Positions 37,391 to 49,065 are shown, numbered from the stretch's first letter. The stretch is DNA of 64,000 bases from Heterobilharzia americana (GCA_944470555.2 OX104127.1:153651776-153715775), one strand, 5' to 3'. A program made the numbers and translations. The notes: a model not told the origin generated them from the letters alone.

Positions 37391-37772
37391 CTTTAGGATA
37401 AACATGAATATTCATTCTCATGCAGTTATTAACGAAAAATAAACTAAACTTTATATCTTGTTGATTTCTCTACAGTATTTTAAAAAGTGTACTGTTCAAA
37501 TGTCTCTGATGAGACATACAGTTATATGTTTCCTTCACTTTATCATTCATGCATATAAATATGGTGAATGATTTCCTTGACTTTTTATTCTAACATTAGT
37601 ACTATTCTCTTCGCTCAACTTCTAAGATCACTGGCTAAATGTGCTTTATAAACCAGAAAACCAAAAATCGATTTGATATACTTCATGGTATCCAATAGAA
37701 AATTAGAAGACCAAACACAAAGTTAATTTTAGACTTATCGGTCAAATACGGTCACTTCTTATTTCCAGTATC

Positions 37773-37775
<3 letters not shown>

Positions 37776-37817
<42 letters not shown>
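37776..37817. repeat. (AT)n microsatellite, about 42 bp
   Basis: An uninterrupted AT dinucleotide run, visible directly. It lies just upstream of the 5'-most supported exon of the coiled-coil gene. Confidence 0.95.
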
Positions 37818-37820
<3 letters not shown>

Positions 37821-38785
37821 AAAAGAATTCAACGGGTTATTTCCAATTCAAATGAGAATCATCATGTTCAGTGTAGCAATGAAATTGAGTGCATTTGTCG
37901 TTGTGTTTGTTAGGCCTCCAATTTCATTTTTGTTTGAATCAATCAATTACCTTGTGCACACAATACATTTTGAAAATTTTCGTTGCATTCACTTATTTCT
38001 TTCTCCACATAATTTAGTAATGAATTCAAATAACGCTCATATTTGAACTTTTCATATTCGTTTGTAAATTTGTGATCAAACCAAAAGTATTTGTGTATAA
38101 TATCAGAATTAAATAAATTATATTAAAAAAGAATAAATATACATGAAGTCCCCAGTACTACTAATAGTATTTATCCTATAAAATGGATATATATGTTTCA
38201 TTTTTATTGCATTAATTTGAATACATTTTCAAGATTGGAATTTTTAAACTTTTGATATCTATTATATCATTTGCACGGTTTTTCAAAGTGATGGTTACAT
38301 GTTAACTATAGGTCTGATCTGTCCATTGCTTTCGTTATATCTACTAAAGTTAAGAGTCACAAACGATGTATGGGATTTTTCTAAATGTTTAAAATTTGAA
38401 ATCAGGTGTTAGTATTCTATACCTTCATAAACTCTAAGGGAACGATATTATTGTGGTAAGTGTGACTAGATATAAAACTGAAACAGTTAAGGTTTTGCAC
38501 AGTAGAATTTATTAGGGTAACGATAGAAATGTTCTCCATGGCACCATTTTAAGGTTAACAACCTGCAGTAAAGTTGTAGCCAATATTTTTAATGAAAACC
38601 AACAGTTCACCACTATTCAGCATGCATAAGATGTGATAATGAATACAGAAAACTTTCTTTAATCACCATTTATATTATATGCAATGACTATTAGATGTAA
38701 ATGAACTAGCTTCACAGTGGTGAAACGCTTAAAAGTTCATTTACAGTCTGTTTTCTCCGCCTGTCTTCCAACCGAACTCAATCAC

Positions 38786-38917
38786 CAAATCGTTCAGGAT
38801 ATTCACTTTTTACTGAGTCTGTAACCAAATGACATACAAGGACAAAACGTGATGAAATATCTAGAAAAACATATGGTCTCAAGTCAGGTTTCTTGAAGTT
38901 ACGACTCAAAATGATCA
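38786..38917 (-). CDS. Candidate upstream exon, possibly of the coiled-coil gene
   Basis: This 132-bp open segment reads ILSRNFKKPDLRPYVFLDIS and ends SVKSEYPERF. It has an acceptor CTATTCTGGTAG|TG and a donor TTTG|GTGATT. It ends one base into a codon, which would fit the alternative acceptor at 37390 of the next exon downstream. The composition looks protein-like. The splice sites are only moderate, and the hydrophobic segment has no identified homologue, so the exon stays tentative. Confidence 0.28.
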
Positions 38918-39509
38918 CTACCAGAATAGTTACATGTTGTAATATATGAAAACAAAGAGAAATATAACTGTAAAAATCGATCAAATTAACTAGTAAACAT
39001 CATAATTATTTTGACTTATCAGACGACATCCGATGCATTTAGGAACATTGTTTCTTTTTCATAGACCAAAACATAGTCCTCTAGTGAATGTGCATATACT
39101 TACTGCTAAATAAACGCCATAAACTAACCTTACTGCCATTTAAAAATAAAATTTTTGCCCCATGCCTTATGCAATTGGGCGCGAAATGTTTAACAAAGGT
39201 ATATCATATAGTCAAATTATCTGCAGTTTCTCTATCAAAGCCTGAAGTATATTGACATTATTCTATTATTCCGGAAAAGTTAACATCCACTTCACTTTTC
39301 AGTTGTAGAAAACATCAGGCTATAGATATAGCATAAGGCAAAGGTTAAAGTGGAAATTAAAACTAACTAATAACGTTTGATTATAACGAAGCGTATCACG
39401 GCTTATTGGAATTCAAATTATTCTTTGATTTTCACTTAAGGTGGTTGATACAGTCATCTCAATGAATAACTGGTAAATCTAAAAAACACCAAATAGCCAA
39501 GATGCTTTA

Positions 39510-39526
39510 CTCTCTCTCTCTCTCTC
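39510..39526. repeat. (CT)n short tandem repeat
   Basis: A perfect CT dinucleotide run of about 17 bp in AT-rich sequence. Confidence 0.9.
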
Positions 39527-40014
39527 TATGCTTAAATATCTTTAAATCTATTACATTTAATTACATAAAAGAAACTTTTTAATTCAGCATTATTTATAAC
39601 AGTATATGATTGGACAACAACTTTCTTAGACAGTTTCCACACCAACCTATTCCACTATAAAGGTTGAGTTGGATTAGTGAACTTCATGCGTTCAATAACT
39701 TCGGATTATTGCTGAAAATAGCTTTATGAATTTCCTATTTAGATTTCAGTATTTCGCAATGAATTAACAATAGAGTAATGTTGTTTTTGCTACAGGTCAG
39801 TTGTTTAAAGCTAAAAGCTTCAATGAATTGTTGATTAACGTGAAGTTTCACTAATAAGGCCTGTGTATGGAATATTTCCGCGTTAAAAGTGGGTAGAATG
39901 GTGAAAAAATAAATGCATAGTGTTAATTTTGATGACGTTATGAAATAAATTTAAGCAGAACTCACGTCCCCAACTCCACTGCAAAACTCAGCTCAGAGCA
40001 AAAAAGATGCTTAG

Positions 40015-40235
40015 ACTGACTCAGCAGCCTAGTGGATAAGACCTAGCTTTTTAGGTGATATTTCTGGGTTTGGGTGTAAATGTGAGAGAAATAACCCCTT
40101 AAAAGGCGGGCACTCCTGGTTGATGAGTTCTGGATTGGTTGAAACTCGTGCACTAGATTCCATAGCTATTACTCATTATTAGTGTAATCCAATGCTATCT
40201 CGTAGGTTTTTTGATAGTGATAAACATGAAGACGA
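40015..40235 (+). repeat. Degenerate Sm-alpha-type SINE with hammerhead-like core
   Basis: The block starts with CTCAGCAGCCTAGTGGATAA, which resembles a tRNA A-box region of schistosome SINEs. At 40120-40165 comes a hammerhead-like layout: TTGATGAG, a weak stem-loop, then TTGAAAC and GATTCCA. The order and spacing match the Sm-alpha ribozyme (CTGATGAG, stem, GAAAC, GGATTCCA). The invariant C of CTGATGA is T here and the helix II bases are poorly paired, so activity is unlikely. The B box is degenerate (TGGGTTTGGG). Confidence 0.5.
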
Positions 40236-41508
40236 GGTGGCTGTCACAATAATATAATTAATTCTGTATAAATATTAAATAGATTTAAAACAGATAAATT
40301 TGATGTGGAATTGCTGATCAGAAACATATAGCAGTAAACACCAACTTTGAAAAAGATTAGTACTTTTGCCATGTTTTCAAACACTGAATGCTTAAGACTA
40401 TATTATCAAAGCAAATTATACAGGTCGGTTTTTTAAAAGTCGAGAATGTACGACATTTCTTTCTTAAAAAGTAGGTTTCCTACGCACATGATTTCAATAC
40501 TATGAAGATTTTTCAATCAGTATGAGAGCACTTCTCACTAATATGAACTCATTGTATGCTAATTCCAGCTAAAATAATAGCAGTATGGAGAAAGCTAAAG
40601 CAGACGGTTGTTAGCTTTACGTATCATCTAAGTCGTTATGTGAACTGCAAAAAAAGTTTTTGGAAACGTTTGCTAAACCTTGCTGAGTATTTAAGGTCTA
40701 GTGAGACTAAGTTACTCATAAAACTAAAGTAAATTAGGTGACCATAATTATGGGGTCTTGGAATTCAGTTGTCTAGATCTACCACAACGCTATGCGACCC
40801 TTCATAGCAAAGTTGGCTGTCAGAGAATTTACACAGCAATAATCTGGAAGGTAAATTTATGCCCACTAACTGAGTTTTGATGTTTTCTCATTTGCCAAAA
40901 AAATCCGCACCACCTTATTACCATTGGTTTCTGGTGAATTTTTTTCTCACATTGTCTAAATACACAATACTGGTTGCATTTCAGTGTCAAATATGCAGTC
41001 AGAATATCAAGTGAAACTTTCAGTAGCTATGTAAAAGTAAAATTTCTTATTATTACAAAACATTTCAGTTTCAACAAATGAAGAAAATTAAGATTTCTTT
41101 TACTCTTGTAAGAGTATAGCGATTTCGTAATGATTTCCACATAGATGGAAAAAAATTACACCAGCGGGAATCATCCACTGACTTAACTGGACGATCAAAA
41201 TCAAGTTCAAATAAGTCAGACTTTTAAGTACATGTACTTAAATTATGACTCCTAACTTTACAGTTGTTAAGGCGTCCTGGTATGTTAAGTTTCTCTGATG
41301 AATGGTAGGTTTATTGTCTCGTTTATTTACTTGAGTGCATATTTATTTTTCTCCGGATTACGGGTGAATCTGTGTACTCAAAAGTATTCACATTAGGTTT
41401 CATTACGTGATAACAAAACAGTTCATCTCTACTATTCACGGGAAATAGGTTTTTAAAAGAAACTGAAGTCTCAGGATTTAACGTGCTTAACTAACACCTT
41501 GTCAACAG

Positions 41509-41642
41509 GACTGCCTAAACCATACACTTACAATTTAAAGGATTACTATGAAGAATTTATTTCGGGTTGCTTTCATAAAACTTTCACGAACAACATAAAT
41601 AAGTGGAATCTTTTAATAGATTATTTTGATAACTGCGAAAAG
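41509..41642 (+). CDS. Candidate plus-strand exon, unknown product
   Basis: This is an open stretch of 44 codons (GLPKPYTYNLKDYYEEFISG onward, ending YFDNCEK). It is bounded by an acceptor ACACCTTGTCAACAG and a donor GAAAAG|GTGATG. It starts with two bases of a split codon and ends in phase 0. The composition looks protein-like. No partner exon is identified, and the family is unknown. Confidence 0.28.
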
Positions 41643-42452
41643 GTGATGGTCACTTTTAAAGTCTTTTTTTACTTATGTTTTGCCTGAAAAATGAATGAGG
41701 AAAGGGGCAAATATCTTGAATAATGTCAAAGCTGAACAATATGATCAGTTACTAGATGATCACTAATGCATCTACCGAGTGTAATATTCGTAGAACTGAA
41801 TGACATCTAATGACACTTGTATTTTAAACATTATACTAAGTGACATAACATCTTTGAGGCTTTCCTTAAGCTGGACGTCAAGAATGTATCAGAAGGAAGA
41901 AATATGAGTGGATTGAGTGCTTGATGGCGTCTGTCAAAAGTCGCATCACGCCTTCCTATCTCCAATAGAAAACAAGTCTATTCTTAAATAGTTTATGTGG
42001 TGTGACGTAAACTGATGTATTCGTATTATTAGATAAATTTATAAGCAGAATGCATGGTTTACAATCACATCAGAGTCATCCAGTAAATAATCCTGTGCTA
42101 CTTGGTGTTATATCAAGTAAACAGCCCAATAATTACGCTCCAGCATAGTGCACAGGCTTTACTTCTGAAACAATGGGTTCCCTAAGGTTTCCAGACGATG
42201 AAAGCTAACAAGCGTGAAACCTGGGTCCTTAACTTCTTGTCGACTGCCTCTAACACCTGACATACTAGCTGCCTACTTTCACGTTTCTGTACGTTTCCGA
42301 TGGTAGATTCATTTAAGTTATTCGGCTGATAGAATCAAAAGATGAATTTTCAGTGATACTATTTCATTCGAAAGTATAGCAAAAATTATGAACCATCGCT
42401 CAGAATAAACAAGTCAAGAACTCTGGATGATAGAATCAATATTTTGACAGTT

Positions 42453-42458
42453 TTTATT
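42453..42458 (-). terminator. Poly(A) signal AATAAA for the exon at 42478
   Basis: A canonical AATAAA on the minus strand lies about 20 bases beyond the stop codon at 42478-42480. The 3' UTR would be very short, which is plausible in flatworm genes. Confidence 0.4.
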
Positions 42459-42477
42459 CCATTTCAGCTTTGACTTC

Positions 42478-42657
42478 TTATGATGGGGATTTTAACATTA
42501 TCTTCAGTTTTGCTACATGTAGAAAGGGGTTGGAGAGATTTAGCGTAAACTTCTGTTCACATCCTTCAACTACATTTATATACCTATAGTTTAAATCAAA
42601 ACCGAACATTAAATTTTCTTTGAGGTTCCTAAAATAATTCCCATATATTTTAATCTT
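42478..42657 (-). CDS. Candidate terminal exon of a second minus-strand gene
   Basis: An excellent acceptor (TTTTCCTGTGATTCTTCAG) opens a frame of 59 codons in phase 0, starting KIKIYGNYFRNLKENLMFGF and ending KLKIMLKSPS before TAA. AATAAA follows shortly. The peptide has alternating hydrophobic residues (RYINVVEGCEQKFTLNLSNP) like beta strands, as in an Ig-like or beta-sandwich C-terminus. I do not recognise the family. Upstream exons should lie to the right, up to the SINE at 45 kb or beyond. A possible 60-bp exon at 43269-43328 does not match in phase. Confidence 0.4.
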   Translation of the reverse strand, partial: KIKIYGNYFRNLKENLMFGFDLNYRYINVVEGCEQKFTLNLSNPFLHVAKLKIMLKSPS

Positions 42658-45059
42658 CTGAAGAATCACAGGAAAATGTTCTTAAATGTATACGTTAAAA
42701 GACTAATAGAAGCAAAAAACAATCATTCATGATAGAAGGCAAAAAATTAGTGTGCGAAAAGTTTTGACAGATCCAAATATCTTCAGTCTGATTTTCATAG
42801 AAGAAATCAGAAAACACTTTAGATCCGAGGTGCTGATAGATCTATCATATGCATAATAGTGTGTGTGAAGCTCTTCGCAGATAACCCCAGAAAACATCTG
42901 ATAGTGGCTTGATATAACAAAGATTTTGTTTGAGACAAAGTTCTGTTTTAATGTGAAGATTCCGAGTGTTTAATGCGTATTTTTTAGTTCAGCCGTCGTT
43001 TTATCAATCATTGTTTGGTAAACTATACCAAGAAATGATTCATAATACTGTGCACAAATTTCAATCAAAGTTCCTCCTTTTCAATCTAAAACACTGTAAG
43101 TAGGATGCATGAGACTTAAAATCTAAAAATTGCGTGACCTTTTTCCTTATAATTATGTGAATTGAAACGACAAATCTTTAGGAGGAAGGAAAGTCAATTT
43201 TGTCCTCTCTGAACATAATATAAACACATAAATCAACTCAATACAAGTTTGTATACCAGAATATGAACCTGGCTGCCCAAGTTGAAAAAGGTGTGGCGAG
43301 AAGTGAACTGAGAATCTAATCATTTTATCTAAAAGCTGAACAAATAAGGATAGTGGTAACCACTTTTTACACTTCATGAGTTTTATACTTGGAAGCATTT
43401 TAGTTTATTTTCTCATTTTCTCACCAGATAATGTCTATAGTATGCTTATAATTAGGAAAATATGGACTGGTAGTTCAAACATTCTACGACTGACAGCATT
43501 TTCTTGGTCACAATATTAACTTTTTAAATATGATAGTATAATTAAAAAATACAGTCATTATGTTGTTACAGTGCTCATGTCATGGTAACAAAAATGGAGA
43601 CAATTTGGTTCTTTGAATACTTGATGGCATTTTTCGAGGTGATTATATCTCGTATGAAAAGCTATTTGTGTTCTGTTCTATTAAAAATATCAGTATTTCA
43701 TGTGACATGTTATATTGGCTCCTAAATTCAAATTTTAAGTGTACTTTTGTAGACTGGATAAGTTTCTCAATACCCCCAAAACATCGTTAATTATGTTTTT
43801 AAGCTGCATTTATATGCGTTAGACAGCAAAATTTACGCGTAAAGTGAGCTAAACACTCTTTCTAAAGTATCATCTGTCACGCGTAGAAGTGTCGATAAGT
43901 ATCATTTTTAGTTGTTTTATTATGCGAGTGACAAAGTGAAAAAGTATTTTCCATTGAGCACAATTTATTATTCATAATGTTATCGTGATAATACATCTGA
44001 AGTTTCTCCTTTTTGACTAACGTGGCCGATTTTAGGTGAAAGGAGTATTTTTGAAATCAACGAAGTAGCTTAACATTCATTGTTGTTCCACTTTGATGAA
44101 ACATCCTATACCTTTTTAGCAGAACAAGATGATTGCTTTGAGTTTCTTCTAACCACTAACAAATTTCACGTAGAGTGAAGCTCAAATGAATAGAAGTTGA
44201 CAGTTTTGAAGTGGTCACTTTTTAGGGTTCATTTCTCCTCCCTACAACATTGCGAACAAGAAAACTTTTTAAAAAATGTAGGATGAAAAATAATTTTATT
44301 TATAAAACCACAGCTACCCATTCATTACTCAACGTTTTTGACATTTAAATCAACTATCATTCTTTATACATAACACATTTGCCATTTTTTTACGTACATT
44401 TCATTTTTCTAACTAACTGATTACAATAAATTGGTTTTATTACTCAACACAAATGAATTCGTCTTGCTTACTACATCTTGATATTCCTACGCGCAAATAC
44501 CAAATGTCAGAATGGAAAAAATTATATGAATTAATTTGCAAATTTTAGCTAACCGTGTCGGCTTTCTTCTTCATTCACTTGTCAGAAAGCCAAAATACTG
44601 TACGTAGATAACGTTCAATGAAGTGCACATACACAGTATAACATACTTCAAAGAATAAAATACTTAAAATAATAACGATCTACGGATAATGACAATGATA
44701 TTACTGTATAAAATGAATGATGGATGCAAAATGTTCTGAAAAGAATTCAGTTGTCACTACCACAATATGCAGAGATGGAAAAACAAATTTTTACAATTTT
44801 TTTGACTTGTAGTAAAAATTATTTATATCATGCGAGTTGAAAATTCTAAGCAAGCGCACTCTGTTTGCTATGTGTTAGTATCTTTTGATATGTAGTGAAA
44901 CGTTAATTAAGAAAGATATTTAAGAAGATAAAAAATTATTTGTATCAAAGACACATACATATCTCAGTGGAAAAGTTGCAAAAAACCAGACAGCTGCGGT
45001 TGTTATATTAGACAACGGATCTAATACATATATTAGGTAGAAATTTATTCAAACTGATG
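42658..45059. other. Putative intron of the gene ending at 42478, or intergenic
   Basis: AT-rich sequence without recognised repeats. The open frame at 43153-43398 (minus) contains a short segment with splice-like ends, but its phase does not fit the terminal exon. Confidence 0.35.
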
Positions 45060-45215
45060 TGTACATAGTGTTATTGCTTGAGTTATACAGTATTACACCG
45101 AGTTCGAACCCCGGTGGAAAAAATACCACATCCAGCTGACAAGTCTCAAATTGGACGAGATGTACATCTTGAATTCAACTGCTAGCCACTACCCATCATT
45201 GCAATATGATGCATA
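45060..45215 (+). repeat. Sm-alpha-type tRNA-derived SINE
   Basis: A good tRNA B box (AGTTCGAACCCC at 45101) is followed by a hammerhead-derived domain (45128-45180) and the SINE body GCTAGCCACTACCCATCATT. This order, tRNA promoter then hammerhead ribozyme, is the hallmark of the Sm-alpha family known from schistosomes. The A box is not clear, so the 5' limit is approximate. Confidence 0.7.
45128..45180 (+). ncRNA. Inactivated hammerhead ribozyme domain of Sm-alpha SINE
   Basis: The layout is intact: CCAGCTGACAAG, a helix II stem (GTCTC/GGAC region), GAGA, a self-complementary helix III (ATGTACAT), then CTTGAATTCAACTG. Two invariant core blocks are changed: CTGATGAG is CTGACAAG and GAAA is GAGA. 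Both changes hit residues needed for catalysis in hammerhead ribozymes, so this copy should not self-cleave. Confidence 0.65.
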
Positions 45216-46439
45216 CATATTTTGTCTGGAATGCTTTTTCATACAAATAGTTCACTTGACATCATCATTTGATAATAATTAAACAGAAATTAGACTGTAC
45301 TGTTATTGCGTTGCTTGCGAAAAACAATGTTTATTACAAATTAGAAGAATACTTTTAAAAACCGGACATACAACACTAATAAAAAATAATTTAGTTTAAC
45401 TGGATCGAATGTAGGTCCATATAGTGGTAATTATGCAACACGCTGTTGAGTTTTATAATCAAGAGTAATTTACAGCTAATCATACTCGTAATCACAATAA
45501 TAAATCAAGACTAAACTAACTTACTTAGACACATATTTGCTAAACTTGGTGATTTTATTAAGATTTAGGTTGTTATTTATCACCTGTCAACATCACATTA
45601 ATGACAAATAATTTTGGACTAATATTATCGACGGAGCCTCACCACCAACCTTGAAGGTGAACACAGAACCATTTGGCTACAAAGCTACTACTACAGTCTG
45701 TAACGTGTACAAATTTAAGAGACCAAAGATTAATATTTCAACTTTGAATGTCAGGTTTGCTCAACATAATTTTACTAAATTCTGAAAATCTCCAGTTTTT
45801 CAGTAGGATACCAAAAGAAGGTAACTTAAGTTTGTAACAACACAAATTACTAGTGACATCTTTGTTCAGTGTATATAAAAAGTGCAAGATCTATGGTAGT
45901 TATACGTTTTCGAGATAATACTAATCCAGAAAGTCTGTGATTCTCGGCCTCAACTGTGTTCGGAAATGTAAGTCACCAGTATTGGGTACTTCAGATACAT
46001 ATTAATAATTCAGGGTAGGAGACAATCAATGATAAGGCTCGAAAATAATCACAAAGCTCTCAGATGTATTCACCCAGAATGATCTTCAAAGTTTTGTGCA
46101 TTTTATTAGCCTTCATAATTTCATCTACTAGTCACTCATACATATTCTTCTACTTTGAATTCTTGATTTTTTTATCCGAGTCCTTTTTTGAAACTTATGC
46201 CCTTATCTACCCTATTATTTGTTAATCGTACTATTTGTTTCGCTCCATCATATACCTCTGATGAGATGTGCCCTTATATAGCTTCACAGAAGATGAGGAT
46301 GTGAATAAAATACATCAATATAAGAAAATATAATACCTAATTTGAAGGAAAATTGTCCCAATAAAATTTAAAATGTTCTTCTCCCAATTTACAGGAAGTT
46401 CATCTTTTACACCGTCTGTTGCATACACTGTAGTAGTAT
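45216..46439. other. Unassigned AT-rich sequence
   Basis: No gene, RNA or recognised repeat seen. Confidence 0.4.
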
Positions 46440-46545
46440 CACCACAAGGTCTTGGCTTTGTTGTGTTCTCAGATCTGGGCGGTTTAATCGTGAAGCTTTC
46501 ATTATCTTTCTAGATAATGTCATCAATAAGTTCTCCACTATTTTG
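46440..46545 (-). mobile_element. 3' terminal fragment of a Penelope-like element
   Basis: On the minus strand this block matches the 3' end of the PLE at 58090-58185. It shares the hammerhead-like motif, the strictly shared GAAAGCTTCACGATTAAAC, then CCCAG-TC-GAGA and a CCAAGACC motif. No RT or endonuclease part is recognised next to it. It is either a severely 5'-truncated insertion or a remnant of a terminal repeat. Confidence 0.55.
46488..46528 (-). ncRNA. Hammerhead-like motif in PLE fragment, degenerate
   Basis: Read on the minus strand: TTGATGA, one spacer base, a 7-bp stem ATTATCT/AGATAAT closed by AGAA, then GAAAGCTT. The first C of CTGATGA is T and no helix I pairing is seen, so this copy is probably inactive. 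The stem is perfectly paired although its sequence differs from that of the copy at 58099. Confidence 0.45.
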
Positions 46546-48183
46546 AAGTAATGTTATGCTTAAATATAAAACACTTTGATGATATCTGTTCTTACCATTT
46601 CTCCTGATCGTAGTTCTTTAATTCAGAGCGTACACCACATTTATGATTGAACATCTGGTAATAATGAACGAAAGTTTGGAGTTTAATGAATCTGTTACTG
46701 AAAACCCCCAAAGTCTCGTGCATATCATCAACCATCACTGATCAATGTCAATAACTTCCAAGAAAACTGTAAAGACTGTATTGTCTTTCAGCATAAACTA
46801 ATTTTTATGTCTGTAATGACAGTGTAGTTTCAACTTTTTTGATCCAGTTATTGACTGTCATAGTGAGAATGGGTTAGGGCGCAAACATAAGATGTCTACG
46901 AGCTAAAAGTATACACGCCTATGATAATACATCTTAAACAACATGGTGTACGATAACTGGCAGGCAAACTTCAACCTATTTTATTATTTGTAGCAGTAAT
47001 CAATAAAATACTTCTGTATTTAGGACATGACTTGGCATTCCCTGTGATACGATTCCTATCTCTTGTCCAAATGTGCTTATGACAATGAAAGACAAGCTGA
47101 GTGACATAGCCCTTATGTTACGAGATACTTTTCTGTCGATAAATTTCGGATGTGACAAAAGTTCACGGAAGAACGATGGTTATAGCTTAAGCGACGATCT
47201 CGGCACATATTTATATATCAAACTGATGAGTGTAGAACATATATCAACACCACATGAACTGCCGTGGTATTTCATTGAACCTCTACACAACTTGTTGCGA
47301 ATTCTCAAGTAAGTTATTACCAGGATTTGAGCTTGAGCAACTGTCACTAAGGATTATATTCGACCTTCAGTTTTCCCCGTACATTGGCTTAGAGATCCGT
47401 TCAGCACCTCCAAATGATCTTATGAGCATATCTTCCACTTGGTTTTACCACCATCCACTAGTTGAAGAGTATCAATGAGTTATCCACTGACATTAACCCA
47501 TTTTCACTCGTCAGCCTTACAGCATTAATAACCATAGATGCGTCTCGTAGCCCAGTACAAGGACCAAAAAAGGCTTCACAAACCGAATCGTTTATCACTT
47601 CTTTCTGTGATTCACCAACCTCTAAATTTTACTACCCCAACTCATAGTATTTGAAATCGCTGTGCTGAACAGCGGAACGTTCTACTCTGTAGTTCCATGA
47701 ACCAAAAACAATATGAAACTGCTTAAATGACCTAACAAGTATATTCGAAGGTAGCGTACTGTTCATGTTCTTTTGGGTGAAATAAAACCACTTCTCACTG
47801 ACTGGTCGTTTCCAAAACTTTCGGTACAGCAAATATTCATCACTTTAAGCTCTGAAAAGATGTAAATGTCAAAATTTATGCACCACGGCCATTAGTTATA
47901 CTTTCTGTTTGAAGGCACATTATATAGCCTGTTCACCGAAAACGTATTAGGTGAAGCTGAAATTCACACTCATAATCTATAGTTTAAAAATCCAAAGCGA
48001 AATCTGTTAAAATACTCAATCACTACTTCAGTTGAACTGAGACGAAAGGAACAAAAGTCACTAAGTGGAAACAGTTATTTTTGTTCATTAGTCGAATTAA
48101 TCTCCAGTAAGACGAGATGCACTTAGACGACAGTGAAAAAAGGTTAGTTTTGACATAAATAGCCTTTACACAAATATACCGAT
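46546..48183. other. Unassigned sequence with a possible RT remnant
   Basis: Several overlapping open frames occur on the plus strand at 47073-47650. One is discussed separately. The rest is not recognised. Confidence 0.35.
47250..47478 (+). pseudogene. Possible non-LTR reverse transcriptase remnant
   Basis: The frame starting at 47254 contains NCRGISL and FSSKLLPGFELEQLS. These resemble the N-YRGISL...SKLL region that precedes the palm of non-LTR reverse transcriptases. No palm motif (FADD) follows and the frame soon ends. The likeness is short and could be fortuitous. Confidence 0.25.
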
Positions 48184-49065
48184 TGACATGGCTCAAGAAG
48201 CAGTTAGAAATGGACTCAAAGATAACAAAGAACGTACGCATCGAACTAAGGTGCCGATCAAGGAAATCACACTAGGAGTACGATTGTGCCTGACATCTAC
48301 AGTTTTTAAGTTTCAAAAAAAATATATAAACAAACTGAAGGTGTTGCCATGGGATCATCAATATCCTCTGTCGTCGCAGATATATTTGTGGATAGTTGGA
48401 AACAGATGGCCTTCTAAACATTTAGTCTTACTCCAAAGATATGATTCCAATATGTAGATGATACGTTTACAGTACTGAAGTCGGAACACATCAATGGGTT
48501 CTCGGCCCATATAAATTCAGTAGTGAATGCAGTCCAATTTGCCTGTGACTTAGAAAGTGAAGAAGGTGAGTTAGCAGTGTTGGATTGCAAGATTAAAGGA
48601 ACACTAGAAGGAAATCTGAAGATTAGTATCTGTAGGAAACCAACCCATTCGAATCACTACATAGACTTCGAATCCTCCCACCCCATTTCAGTTAAAGTAG
48701 GCCTAGTTAAATGCTTAAGTGATAGAACGAAAACGTCTACTAGTAGATGGGAAAATCTGCGACAAGAAATTAGACACATCAAGACTGCCCTACGTCTCAA
48801 CAATTACCCGCCAAAATTTGTCGATAGATTCGAGAAAAATTGAAAGGAAAATATTAGCAGTAGTAATACATGTGTTATTAATAATGATTCTACTACCAAT
48901 GGTAATAATGGTGACAGGGTTGACAGAGAATTCAAAGCCTCTGATGTGTTACCATATAAAGAAGGCACCTCAGAAGCACTTCGAAGAATTCCCAATAAGG
49001 CTTGCTGGGAACAAAGTGGCTGGCATTTAAACCAACATATTTTCTTAGAAACAAGCTTTGTAAGT
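48184..49065 (+). pseudogene. Penelope-like element reverse transcriptase and linker, frameshifted
   Basis: The RT C-terminal half of a PLE is readable across several frames. EGVAMGSSISSVVADIFVD is at 48336-48393, matching the PLE A-M-G-S-x-x-S block. The catalytic YVDDTFTVLK is intact at 48451-48480. An open stretch at 48523-48840 has CKIKGTLEGNLKISICRKPT followed by HSNHYIDF, the PLE thumb with its RKPTHSN signature. After a frame change come VLPYKEGTSEALRRI (from about 48940) and, in another frame, AFKPTYFLRNKL ending near 49065, the linker before the GIY-YIG domain. No GIY-YIG follows here. PLE proteins combine this RT with a GIY-YIG endonuclease to prime on nicked DNA. Confidence 0.8.

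Larger units (their letters stand above)
37818..40014. other. Intergenic or upstream sequence
   Basis: AT-rich sequence with a candidate minus-strand exon (38786-38917) and a short CT run, each listed separately. A plus-strand frame at 37852-38046 has no supporting signals. No promoter motif could be assigned. Confidence 0.4.
40236..42477. other. Intergenic sequence
   Basis: AT-rich sequence. One candidate plus-strand exon is listed separately. A stretch at 42195-42230 (AGACGATGAAAGC, then CGTGAAACC) weakly resembles the 3' end of the Penelope-like element at 58118-58140, but without the pairing strand. Confidence 0.35.

Noticed and set aside
37505..37530. CTGATGAG inside GTCTCTGATGAGAC
   Set aside because: It forms its own small hairpin and has no GAAA partner. 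Not a ribozyme core.
42195..42235. AGACGATGAAAGC-like sequence resembling the PLE 3' end
   Set aside because: The 5' strand of the stem and the CTGATGA core are absent, and the remaining similarity is too short.
43269..43328. 60-bp minus-strand segment with a good acceptor and a CCAG|GTTCAT donor
   Set aside because: It ends one base into a codon, while the candidate terminal exon at 42657 starts in phase 0. It is too short to support on its own.
46256..46300. CTGATGAG at about 46259 on the plus strand
   Set aside because: No paired stem followed by GAAA within hammerhead spacing.
47632..47832. Minus-strand open frame WKRPVSEKWFYFTQKN and following
   Set aside because: No similarity recognised, no splice sites of quality, and it overlaps other weak frames.
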